Origin: Labilibaculum antarcticum
Lineage (GTDB): Bacteria > Bacteroidota > Bacteroidia > Bacteroidales > Marinifilaceae
Reading direction: 5' to 3'
Length of the DNA: 64,000 nucleotides
Assembly: GCF_002356295.1 (NCBI RefSeq)
Contig: NZ_AP018042.1
Span: 2,202,361-2,266,360 of the forward strand
Of this stretch, positions 8,265-17,001 are shown piece by piece. The notes below the pieces were generated by a model, which saw only the letters and a list, made by a program, of their open reading frames with translations, was not told the DNA's origin and did no database searches. How positions within the stretch are numbered: position 1 is the first letter of the stretch; each line of letters starts with the position of its first letter. The position numbers and the translations under genes were made by a program.

Positions 8265-9190
8265 AAACGCGTTTGGGAGTACTAACAGTTCTATTGCTTG
8301 TATTGTGTTTTGCTTGTGCTAACAAATCGCTTACGGCACAAGTTTTAAAAGAAAGGGTGAGTTTACCTTTAAAATCGGATGACCAAAAACTTGTACCCCT
8401 GGTAGAATTAAAGAATAGTCAATTACAAGATAACCTTGAAGTTAGCCTTAAGAAGAACAGTAAATGGAAACGGCTGATTGATAATAAAAAAATGGCAGTT
8501 GGCTTGGTCGATTTGCGCGATTTAAACAACATTCGTTTTGCCAGCGTGAACGGAGAAAATATCATGTATGCCGCCAGCTTGCCAAAGATTGCCGTTCTTT
8601 TGGCAATATCAGATGCATTGGAAAAAGGGGAATTAGACGAAAGTCCAGCTATTATGAGCGACATGAGATTGATGATGAGCCGATCGAACAACCAGGCAAC
8701 TACACGCCTAATTGACTTGTTGGGATACGAAAAAATAAAGGACGTGCTGATGGATCCTGCCTACAAACTCTATGATGAAGAACAGGGTGGTGGTTTGTGG
8801 GTTGGTAAACGTTATGCCAAAACGGGGGCGCGATATCCCGAACCTCTTAAAGGAATCAGTCATGCTGCTACTGCAAATCAGGTATGTCGTTTTTATTACA
8901 TGCTCATTAATGGTGAATTGGTTAGTCCTGAACGTTCAAGTCAAATGCTGGAAATGATGGTCGATCCGGAACTTCATCACAAATTTGTAAATACCATTGA
9001 AAAAGTCCGTCCAAATGCCAAATTATTTCGAAAATCAGGAACCTGGAAAAATTATCATGCCGATTCCATTTTAGTCTGGGGAAAAGAAGATCGCTTTATT
9101 TTGGTGGGTTTGCTGCAAGATGACGATGGAGAAAGGATTCTGCGACAATTAGTACTTGAAATTGAAAATGTTCTGGACAAGAGCAATTAA
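8261..9190 (+). CDS. Exported class A beta-lactamase-fold serine hydrolase
   Basis: The 309-residue protein has an N-terminal hydrophobic signal (residues ~4-19), possibly a lipoprotein signal because a cysteine follows it. It carries the three penicillin-recognising motifs in order: S106-L-P-K109, S142-N-N and K258-S-G-T. This places it in the class A beta-lactamase/DD-peptidase superfamily. The Glu166 omega-loop motif of true class A enzymes is not evident, so beta-lactamase activity should not be assumed; a cell-wall or non-lactam esterase/amidase role is as likely. A second protein of the same fold is encoded at 12197-13471, on the other side of the transporter gene. Confidence 0.8.
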   Translation: MKTRLGVLTVLLLVLCFACANKSLTAQVLKERVSLPLKSDDQKLVPLVELKNSQLQDNLEVSLKKNSKWKRLIDNKKMAVGLVDLRDLNNIRFASVNGENIMYAASLPKIAVLLAISDALEKGELDESPAIMSDMRLMMSRSNNQATTRLIDLLGYEKIKDVLMDPAYKLYDEEQGGGLWVGKRYAKTGARYPEPLKGISHAATANQVCRFYYMLINGELVSPERSSQMLEMMVDPELHHKFVNTIEKVRPNAKLFRKSGTWKNYHADSILVWGKEDRFILVGLLQDDDGERILRQLVLEIENVLDKSN

Positions 9191-9215
9191 ATTGCAGCCA
9201 CTTGAAAATTTTTAT

Positions 9216-9252
9216 AAAATTGAGAAAGGACTTAACATTTTTTCTCAATTTT
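9216..9252 (+). terminator. Probable terminator after the serine hydrolase
   Basis: A 12-bp stem (AAAATTGAGAAA at 9216-9227 with TTTCTCAATTTT at 9241-9252) encloses a 13-nt loop. The stem is AT-rich and its own 3' arm supplies the T-run, so it is a moderate terminator. Confidence 0.6.
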
Positions 9253-9335
9253 GTTATCTTAAATAAATACTATTACAGAAACATTAGAAAGCCAAACCTT
9301 TTATACCTAACAATCTATACCACCAAACCTACCTA

Positions 9336-12188
9336 ATGAAAAATTTTGAAAGTTCAGTCAGAAATGTTTTTCAGGAAGCTTTTCAATACTTTTTAAATAA
9401 ATCATTCGATATTCGAGTAGGTGAATATCGAAGAGTGATCTTAATGCAGATCAATATATTCCTGATCATTTCCACTCTTTTGATCATTAAACCAATTGTA
9501 AATTCGCTCTTCCTTTCCACTTTCGGCTATTCTTATCTACCTACTGCCTTCATCATCGTATCAGTTTTTGCTGTAGCGATTTCATGGTTGTATTCCCGAC
9601 TGTTATCCAAATACCCATTCAATAAAATCATGACCCGAACTCTTCTGATTTCGGTTATTACCCTGTTCCTATTTGGTATCCTTCTTCGTTTAAACATTCT
9701 GGTACAGCTTGTTCTTTTGCTGTTTTATGTGTGGGTAGCCCTCTTTGCCGTAGTATCATCATCACAGTTTTGGGTCTTAGCCAATATTGTTTTTAATGCG
9801 AGAGAAGCCAAACGGGTTTTTGGTTTCATTGGTGCCGGAGCAATTGCAGGAGGCATTTTTGGCGGTTATCTCACATCCATTATGGCTCCGATAATTGGAA
9901 GTGAGAATCTAATTTTTTTAAGCATGATGGTTCTCTTGCCTACCATTTGGCTTACCAAAAAGATTTGGGCCCAAAGAAATAGCGAGCAGCAACGTGTGCA
10001 ACAGCAAAAGGTACAGGAAGAAATCCTGCCTGAAAATCCTTATCAACTCATTAAAAAATCGCGGCATTTAACCTTAATGGCCGGGATCATTGGCGTTAGT
10101 GTAATTGTCGCAAAACTAGTTGACTACCAATTTAGTGCAATAGCCTCGATGTCCATCCTTGATCCGGATCAATTGACTGCATTCTTTGGGTTCTGGTTTT
10201 CCAACTTCAATCTTTTATCACTTTTCATTCAATTGTTTCTTACCCGACGAATAGTTGGTGTTTTTGGTGTAGGAAGCTCCTTACTTATTCTTCCCGGAGC
10301 GATTTTTCTGGGGGCCTTAGGCATGCTGTTTTTTCCAATACTTGGAGCCGCTATTTTCATCAAACTATGTGATGGCAGCTTGAAGCAATCATTAAATAAA
10401 TCAGCAACCGAATTATTGGCTTTACCCATTCCTCTCGAAATTAAAAGCAAAACAAAATCCTTTATTGATGTTACAGTAGATAGTGTAGCCTCTGGAATTG
10501 GTGGTTTGTTGCTGTTTTTTCTGGTAAATGGATTGCAGCTTTCTACCAATTGGATCAGTTTAATGATTATTGGTCTGCTTACTGTTTGGATCTACTTTGC
10601 CTTGCAGGTAAGAAAAGAATATCTGAAATCGTTTAAACTAAAAATAAGTAATAAAATCACCCGAAAGGAAGCAAGCAAACAAACCGAATCTGCCGAATCG
10701 GTTATTAGTAATCTGCAAAGGCAATTGGAAAGCACAAAAGAAAGTCAATTACTATACATTATTCAAAAAACCCGTGAGATCCCCAGAGAAGAGTTTTATT
10801 TACGGCTTAAAAACCTACTCTCCAATGAATCCGGAAAAGTAAGAGCAGAGACAATTAACAGCCTTAGGTACTATTTGAATCACAATCTTTCGGGCGATAT
10901 GATTCTTTTAGTGAATGATAATGACCAACAAGTTCGGGTCAACGCTTTTGAATACCTCATCGCTTTAGCCCCAGGAAATAGGGTGAAATTGATAGAGTCC
11001 TACCTAGAACATGAAGACAGCAAAATTCGGGAATCAGCGCTGATCGCTCTGGCCATTGAAACCCGGGGGAATCTGGAACTTCAAAACTGGTTTTCTTTTG
11101 GAGATCGTTTACAGGAGCGAATTCAGCAAATGACGGATACAAAAGATCCGAACAAGAAAAAGGAATTGCACATGCACATTCTTAAAGTAATTGGTGCTTC
11201 GTGTGCAACAGGCTACTTTAGTTATTTGCAAAATGCGTTTACCAATAAAAACGAGGAAATTGTCAGCAAAGCCATTGAAGCTGCCGGTATTGCCGGACAT
11301 CCTCAATTCATTAGTGTTTTGGTGGGTTTTTTAAACAAGGGAGCATTTTTAAACACTGCACAAACCGCTTTGGCGAATTATAGCAGTCAGGTTTTTCCTG
11401 TATTTTACAAACTAATCAGAGATGAAAAAATATCCATAGAATTGGTTCGGAAACTCCCAGTAATTGCCCAAAAAGTGAACAGCCAAAAATCAATTGAGTT
11501 TTTATTCTTCCTGCTCAATTATGAGGACTATCTAGTTCATTTGGAAAGCTTGAAAGCTCTAAACAACATCAAACTAAGCTTTCCTCATCTGTATTTTGAT
11601 AAAAAGCTGGTGATGAGCCGTATTGTTGAAGAAACAACTCTTTACCAAAACAGTCTGATTGTTTTAAATTCCAAATTTGTAAGTCGAATAGAAGATCAAC
11701 CGGCCAATAGCTCCATCTCCGAAGCCCGAAAAAGCTTAATTGATATATTGGGGCGCAGGTTGGATGGAAGCCTGGAACGAATTTTCCGTTTGCTAGAGCT
11801 GCGATATCCACCCGAAGATATACTAAGCGTTTACAAAGGAATTCAAAGCGATAAGGACGATTTGCGGATGAATGCCGTTGAGTTTTTGGATAATTTACTG
11901 GAAGCCCGTTTGAAAAAAATGCTGATTCCCGTACTGGAAACAGCCATTTTAAATACAATGGCTGAACCCGTTTCTGGTTTATTTGCTGAAAAAGAGCCTG
12001 ATGAATTTGAATGCTACCGCCTTCTGCTCGAAGGGGTTGATGTAAAATTAAAACTGGCCGTATTCTACTTGCTCGAACAACTTGGTGATCAAACGTTTTT
12101 ACCACTTGTTCAGACTTATCTGAATGCTGAAAACAAAAAGATCCGCACATTTGCTGAAAAAGCACAGCAGGCTATGTTGGCTGATTAA
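9336..12188 (+). CDS. NTT/AAA-type nucleotide transporter-like membrane protein fused to HEAT repeats
   Basis: Residues ~35-425 hold about 10-12 hydrophobic segments in the layout of the ATP/ADP antiporter (NTT/Tlc) family within the MFS-like fold, with conserved-looking LLIIKPIVNSLFLSTFGYSYLP at the start, FNAREAKRVFGFIGAGAIAG and KLCDGSLKQSLNKSATELL. Residues ~455-950 are soluble, Leu-rich alpha-helical repeats of HEAT type (for example SKIRESALIALAIETRG and KIRTFAEKAQQAM). Such NTT-HEAT fusions occur in free-living Bacteroidota, where a role in ATP theft is unlikely; the substrate is unknown. Its stop is 8 bp from the stop of the convergent gene at 12197, with no terminator between them. 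Confidence 0.8.
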   Translation: MKNFESSVRNVFQEAFQYFLNKSFDIRVGEYRRVILMQINIFLIISTLLIIKPIVNSLFLSTFGYSYLPTAFIIVSVFAVAISWLYSRLLSKYPFNKIMTRTLLISVITLFLFGILLRLNILVQLVLLLFYVWVALFAVVSSSQFWVLANIVFNAREAKRVFGFIGAGAIAGGIFGGYLTSIMAPIIGSENLIFLSMMVLLPTIWLTKKIWAQRNSEQQRVQQQKVQEEILPENPYQLIKKSRHLTLMAGIIGVSVIVAKLVDYQFSAIASMSILDPDQLTAFFGFWFSNFNLLSLFIQLFLTRRIVGVFGVGSSLLILPGAIFLGALGMLFFPILGAAIFIKLCDGSLKQSLNKSATELLALPIPLEIKSKTKSFIDVTVDSVASGIGGLLLFFLVNGLQLSTNWISLMIIGLLTVWIYFALQVRKEYLKSFKLKISNKITRKEASKQTESAESVISNLQRQLESTKESQLLYIIQKTREIPREEFYLRLKNLLSNESGKVRAETINSLRYYLNHNLSGDMILLVNDNDQQVRVNAFEYLIALAPGNRVKLIESYLEHEDSKIRESALIALAIETRGNLELQNWFSFGDRLQERIQQMTDTKDPNKKKELHMHILKVIGASCATGYFSYLQNAFTNKNEEIVSKAIEAAGIAGHPQFISVLVGFLNKGAFLNTAQTALANYSSQVFPVFYKLIRDEKISIELVRKLPVIAQKVNSQKSIEFLFFLLNYEDYLVHLESLKALNNIKLSFPHLYFDKKLVMSRIVEETTLYQNSLIVLNSKFVSRIEDQPANSSISEARKSLIDILGRRLDGSLERIFRLLELRYPPEDILSVYKGIQSDKDDLRMNAVEFLDNLLEARLKKMLIPVLETAILNTMAEPVSGLFAEKEPDEFECYRLLLEGVDVKLKLAVFYLLEQLGDQTFLPLVQTYLNAENKKIRTFAEKAQQAMLAD

Positions 12189-12196
12189 TTGATGAT

Positions 12197-13471
12197 TTAC
12201 TTCTTCCGAATCAAATCATCGATGCTGCTGGCCAAGCCCATGTGATCCAGGTTCGAATTCTTTTTCAGCACATTTGTCATCAGCACCACCATATAGGTTG
12301 ATCCATCTGGCTGTTCCACAATCACAACCGAGTTCATGTAATTTTGAACATTCCCCATGTATTTTTTGCAGGTAAAACCCTCCTCGGGTTTGCATTGGTA
12401 CAAACTGCCCGATTTAAAATAGATAGCGGCATTGGTCAATCGAGGGGATGACCCATAGCGAATGCGTCGATCCGTCATGTACATCATCCTTTTGATCTCC
12501 AAACTTGACTGCACATCAACAATTTTGCCACGCTCCAAAGCAATTAAAAATTTCATCAAGCCTCGCGGACTTCCGATGCTTCCCCCCTCGCCCGGAACAA
12601 TTCTTTTTGCACCCTGAGTGAACATACTTCCCAATCGCCATTCCTCTTCACTAATGCCGATTTTTTGCAAAGGCTCGTTGACCACAGCCGTAGCCAATTT
12701 TTGCATCACAGACTTGGGAGTGCTTTTAAAATACTCCGAAGCCTGTTCTTCTGTCAAAGCAGGATAAGCTTGTCCAAAAGCACGCATCAGCAAAGCCTCC
12801 CGCCAAACGATGCTTGCCGCACCATTATTACTTACCGAAAGCATGTGATCAACCCACTCGTAAAGCGAGAAAACATCGTATTCCTTAACCGTTCTCTTAA
12901 CAAGAACATTGGTGATGGTATCAAAAAAGGGAACGGTATGCTCATCGTAATTTCCCCAGGTTCCGGCTCTAACGGAACGGGTTCGGAGTAAATTCACTCT
13001 ATCCTCATACGAATTGGGATAAAGGCGCTCCAACTCATTAAACAGCCCGGTTATGATTGCCAATTTACCAACACTGCCCGGCTGAAACCTCTTTGCATCC
13101 TGCCGAGATGCATATCTTATTTTTTTCCCATTTGTGATATCGAGCAATGCCACGGAATAACTTTCATCAAGGTTCGGAAACAAGCCATTCAACTTTTGCT
13201 GCAACTTTTTATCGGACTGAGGAAATTCAGCCAAACTATCGCCCCGCTCTCCCAACAGATTCAGTTTGATATCATTTATGGACTTTAGTGCCCCGGGAAT
13301 CGGTTTTGTATCCTTAATTTGTCCATCAATAATTTTTTGCAGACGAACCAAACGTCTTATCCCTGTCGTTTTGTATCCATCAATTGGATACGGATTGTCA
13401 TTCCCTTCCGCAAATACCATGAAGAATGAAAAAAGGAAAAGGATTACCATTGAGTTTTTACGATTCATCAT
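12197..13471 (-). CDS. Exported class A beta-lactamase-fold serine hydrolase, second copy
   Basis: The 424-residue protein has a signal peptide (residues ~7-21) and, from about residue 100, a beta-lactamase/transpeptidase-like domain with S133-V-G-K136, S214-N-N and K353-S-G-S. It is larger than the protein at 8261 and has extra N-terminal ~80 residues and an inserted region rich in aromatic residues. Its ATG overlaps the stop of the upstream dikinase-like gene by four bases, so the two are almost certainly translationally coupled and may act together in the periplasm. The substrate is not known. Confidence 0.8.
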   Translation of the reverse strand: MMNRKNSMVILFLFSFFMVFAEGNDNPYPIDGYKTTGIRRLVRLQKIIDGQIKDTKPIPGALKSINDIKLNLLGERGDSLAEFPQSDKKLQQKLNGLFPNLDESYSVALLDITNGKKIRYASRQDAKRFQPGSVGKLAIITGLFNELERLYPNSYEDRVNLLRTRSVRAGTWGNYDEHTVPFFDTITNVLVKRTVKEYDVFSLYEWVDHMLSVSNNGAASIVWREALLMRAFGQAYPALTEEQASEYFKSTPKSVMQKLATAVVNEPLQKIGISEEEWRLGSMFTQGAKRIVPGEGGSIGSPRGLMKFLIALERGKIVDVQSSLEIKRMMYMTDRRIRYGSSPRLTNAAIYFKSGSLYQCKPEEGFTCKKYMGNVQNYMNSVVIVEQPDGSTYMVVLMTNVLKKNSNLDHMGLASSIDDLIRKK

Positions 13472-16374
13472 TTTATAATTGTAGTTAATGAAATGGACTC
13501 TGTTAATTGAATTTCAGGAGAAATGGATTGCAGGTAATCAGAAGCTTTTGCTTGTTTGTTCTCTACAAAAGGCCGCACCTGAAACAACCAAAGTTTGTTA
13601 TTTTTGAAGCCCAGCTCAACATCCCAGGGACCATTGCTGTTGACTCCTTCGCTTGTTTTCAATTTTTCCTGTAGTTTTTTAGCAAAAAGACGGATCTCCT
13701 GAAGATTGCCTTCCGAAAGAATCGACTTTTCGAAGGTACAGCCTACCTTTAAAGTTCCTCCCGTTTCGGGTAAACTGTTGTATTGCGGTTCACGTGCCGG
13801 AGATAACAATTTGTTGGTCCCACTGGCTTCCAAAACATAGGATTGAGCCGCTTGTCCATCTACCGCGCCCCCAGCGCCCCTGCTAAAAGCAATGGTCAGC
13901 TCATCAGAATTACCCGACTGCACTCCTTTTGTGATTAACACCCCCGAATAATCAACATCCACGCTTGGAATAATCAGTATGGACGGGAAAACATTCTCGG
14001 GATTCAGCAAATAGCTTTGTCGCCACTTGTAACTTCTTTCGGAATAGGGTGAAGCCCAAACATCTTTAATCCCCTGCACAATTTTTTCACTGTCGAGCAC
14101 ATTAAAAAGAGTTAGGTTAAGGCCTGCTCCGGTAAAATCCTTCAAATCCTCCATATTGGTATCGCTGCGCAGGAAGACAGGAGTTTTCCCCATCGGCTTC
14201 TCAAATACAGCCAAAAACTGTTGTTTCAGATCTTCCCTAAAATCAGGCAGCAAAGGCATATTTTTAATGGCTTCGCGAAGAGCAGCCAAGTGTGCCAAAA
14301 CGGACTCATCCAATTCGGTTTTTGAAACTCCCGAATTTTGTTTTTCTCTTGCATTTTGGAAGGTTTGATTCAAAAACTGCCAATACGAAACACTGGTTCC
14401 GGGCATTGGCTGATCCATATGCTTGCGGAATATCCCGAAAGGAACCACCAGACCTTCCACCACCTGATCTGGGAACAATTGCTTCAACTGTCCTAAATTA
14501 GCAGCCTTAGGTCCGCACAATTTTCCCGATTTGGTGGCATTTACCTTCCGAAGGTTTACCAAACGGGTTTGATTCAAGTCTATCCGTTCTACCGGAATTC
14601 TGATTTTTTCCTCACTTCTCTTTTTGGCTGTGAATAATTTTTTCTCCTCATCACTCATTTTGCTTTCAGGCTTAATGATCACCTTTCCTTTGGGCGAAAC
14701 CACGTAAAAAACGGATGTCCCCGAATATTTTTTCAGATCGGAAAGGTTTTGCTGTGAAAGCACCGCATTGGGTATCCCCAGATTACGGGCCAAAAGTTGA
14801 ACGTGCGAAACCATATTTCCCTCCGAAACTGTTGCAATCCCCGCTACGGGTTTTAAATCAGCAGGTGGTTTGCTAAACAAGTATATTTTATCTTTCGATA
14901 CGTCAACATCTTCCACATTCCCATCAACAACAAGCAATTCGCCCTTGGCAAAACCCGGATTCAAACCCCTGAAATGACTCTGGTTAGCGATGCCCATCAC
15001 CTCGTTGGATTGATTGGACATCACATTCATAAAATCGCCCAAACGGCTTACCGAAGCCCCCAAGGGAAGCAGCACCGAAGAACGAATGCGATCGTCGGTA
15101 AAATGGTAAGTGAGAGGCTCAAAACCGCCAAACAGCTTGATGGTCTCCTCAAAAACAGCACTGTTCATGCCTGTTCCCCACTCGATAATTCCCCGCGCAG
15201 TGTCGTGAACTTTCTGCAGGGCTTCAAACGAAATATCCGAAGTTTCAGTTAGCTGCAATTGACTTTTCACCTGCTGCCATTCCCACATTTCGATGTATCC
15301 GCAAGCAGTTGCTGCCTTAGCAAGCATCTCATTCAGGTCAATTACCCCTTTCAAACTTTGCGGTTTCCAGCTGGTTAGCTCATAAAACAAAATGTGTTCC
15401 AACTGAATCGAGACATCCAGAAAGGCCAATCGATTCGATGGACTTTCCTGCAAGAGGTTTTCCCGAATTTGATACAATAGATCACTGGTGGCTTTCACCC
15501 GCAGCTCTCCTTTTGTATTGGCCTGCTGCTTTGTGAAATTGAGCAAACTTTGCTTTAGCTTCGAGTTCGCAGACACTTTTACCAGATATTGCTCCAGATC
15601 TTTTAAATTTATCGGCTGATAATACAATTCCAATTCGCGAATCAATTTGTCAACCTGCTCTTTTGTAGCTGCATCCAACTTGCTGTACTTTCTTTCTTTA
15701 TACCCTTTTACACGATCCAAATCCGTGCGATCGGGCTGACCATGAATTTTAATCCGTGCATCCATAAACTCTTCATCCGTATCTGCAATTAGTAAAGACA
15801 AGGAGCGAATGTTCTGAAGGCTTTTGGTTTCCTGCAGGTGAGGAATGCTTCGAACAGCTTCCCGCACTAAATAATAGTGACTTTTAACAGCCTCGCTATC
15901 TGCCAGCAACCAATTGAAAAAATTGATTCCCCAGGCACTCTCATCTTCTGCCTGAATGGCTCCCCTGTAAAACTGCCCCCTGCGAAGCACCCAGGCATCA
16001 TCGGCAGTCTGCAAATATTTCTCCAACAAATATTGTTTCAAACGCGATTGATGATTCGACGCATCCCAAAAATCCTCATTTGGGGTAGTCGACAAAATCT
16101 GACCTAAAAACACATGATTTGTTTGGGCCAAACGAACGACTGCATCCTTGTATTTTGCACGTTGCACGCCACCGGGTTCGGGACAACGCTGTTTGGGCGG
16201 CACCATCGATCCATCAGGACAAAACCACATGATTTGCTGATAAGGGCCTTTGGGATCCTTCTTAAAATTTTCAATCATCTTGCTGATTTCAAGATTGGAA
16301 ACAGGCTGTGCCTGCACTCCTACTTCCAGAAAACACATTCCCAAAATAAACAACGACAACAAGCTTATTTTCAT
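13468..16374 (-). CDS. Exported PPDK/GWD-like protein: phosphohistidine domain followed by ATP-grasp domain
   Basis: The 968-residue protein has a clear Sec signal peptide (residues 1-22, ending VQAQ). Residues ~50-450 are an alpha-helical region without a family I recognise, with a Cys-containing start. Residues ~470-570 are a PEP-utiliser mobile domain with the phosphorylatable His at 524 in EGNMVSHVQLLARNLGIP. Residues ~617-936 are a PPDK_N ATP-binding domain (GPKAANLGQLK, FLRSDTNMEDL, GPWDVELGF, LFQVRPF). The order His domain then ATP domain, and the lack of a PEP-binding barrel, matches alpha-glucan water dikinase rather than PEP synthase. Export is odd because ATP is scarce outside the cytoplasm. 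It is coupled to the hydrolase at 12197. Confidence 0.8.
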   Translation of the reverse strand: MKISLLSLFILGMCFLEVGVQAQPVSNLEISKMIENFKKDPKGPYQQIMWFCPDGSMVPPKQRCPEPGGVQRAKYKDAVVRLAQTNHVFLGQILSTTPNEDFWDASNHQSRLKQYLLEKYLQTADDAWVLRRGQFYRGAIQAEDESAWGINFFNWLLADSEAVKSHYYLVREAVRSIPHLQETKSLQNIRSLSLLIADTDEEFMDARIKIHGQPDRTDLDRVKGYKERKYSKLDAATKEQVDKLIRELELYYQPINLKDLEQYLVKVSANSKLKQSLLNFTKQQANTKGELRVKATSDLLYQIRENLLQESPSNRLAFLDVSIQLEHILFYELTSWKPQSLKGVIDLNEMLAKAATACGYIEMWEWQQVKSQLQLTETSDISFEALQKVHDTARGIIEWGTGMNSAVFEETIKLFGGFEPLTYHFTDDRIRSSVLLPLGASVSRLGDFMNVMSNQSNEVMGIANQSHFRGLNPGFAKGELLVVDGNVEDVDVSKDKIYLFSKPPADLKPVAGIATVSEGNMVSHVQLLARNLGIPNAVLSQQNLSDLKKYSGTSVFYVVSPKGKVIIKPESKMSDEEKKLFTAKKRSEEKIRIPVERIDLNQTRLVNLRKVNATKSGKLCGPKAANLGQLKQLFPDQVVEGLVVPFGIFRKHMDQPMPGTSVSYWQFLNQTFQNAREKQNSGVSKTELDESVLAHLAALREAIKNMPLLPDFREDLKQQFLAVFEKPMGKTPVFLRSDTNMEDLKDFTGAGLNLTLFNVLDSEKIVQGIKDVWASPYSERSYKWRQSYLLNPENVFPSILIIPSVDVDYSGVLITKGVQSGNSDELTIAFSRGAGGAVDGQAAQSYVLEASGTNKLLSPAREPQYNSLPETGGTLKVGCTFEKSILSEGNLQEIRLFAKKLQEKLKTSEGVNSNGPWDVELGFKNNKLWLFQVRPFVENKQAKASDYLQSISPEIQLTESISLTTIIK

Positions 16375-17001
16375 AACTATCTTTTTATCAAATTACCAAT
16401 CAAATTTACCCCTTCTTCTCACAGAAAAACCTTCGCTTTACCCTTGGATCACAATAAAATACAATCCCAAAACTCACTTTCCATAATTGTTTTAAATTAC
16501 AAAAAGAAATCATTCAAATGCAGTACTAAAACAGTGTAAATAAAAATAGTTGTTATTTAGACTGAATTTTGCCTGTTAAACAGATATCTCTAGCCAAAAA
16601 CATCTTCTTTCTGATAATCAGCAAAAGTTTTTTTTTATTAGCGATCCTATTAATACAAATTAAGCGCCAAAATTGTTAAATCACTAAGCGTAATACAGGT
16701 AATCCGTAAAGTGCTTCTTGTTATAGAAGTTTAATTACTATACTTTTGCCGCACTGCTATTTGAAACACCGGAATAAATAGTCTCCTTTTACAGCTGACA
16801 ATTAACAGTTTACACGGGAATTATTCCTTTTTTCTTAAATTAAAATAAGAAATATCATTTGTAGCCTAGTTCTCTTTTTGAGTTATAACTATTTAGTAGC
16901 TACCTTATCCAATAGCCTAATTTTAAATTGAGGAAATCTCAATTAAAGCAATCGTTCTCATTATGCGCTTGTCGCAATAAACATCAAAAATAGATTTGCC
17001 T
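16375..17001. other. Divergent intergenic region
   Basis: About 630 bp separate the dikinase-like gene from the radical SAM gene. It is AT-rich, holds one good promoter-like pair (16718-16748) and otherwise shows no tRNA, ORF or strong hairpin that I can support. Confidence 0.5.
16718..16748 (+). promoter_or_regulatory. Bacteroidota-type promoter upstream of the radical SAM gene
   Basis: TTG at 16718-16720 and TACTTTTG at 16741-16748 are 20 nt apart, matching the -33/-7 pattern (TTTG, 17-23 nt, TAnnTTTG). It would leave a leader of about 245 nt before the ATG at 17002. Confidence 0.5.

Noticed and set aside
11569-12165. 198-codon minus-strand frame inside the HEAT repeat gene
   Set aside because: It is antisense to a clear long gene with HEAT pattern and shows no features of its own.
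16996-17001. TTG start six bases upstream of the radical SAM ATG
   Set aside because: The ATG at 17002 is in frame, and nothing in the sequence supports use of the TTG.
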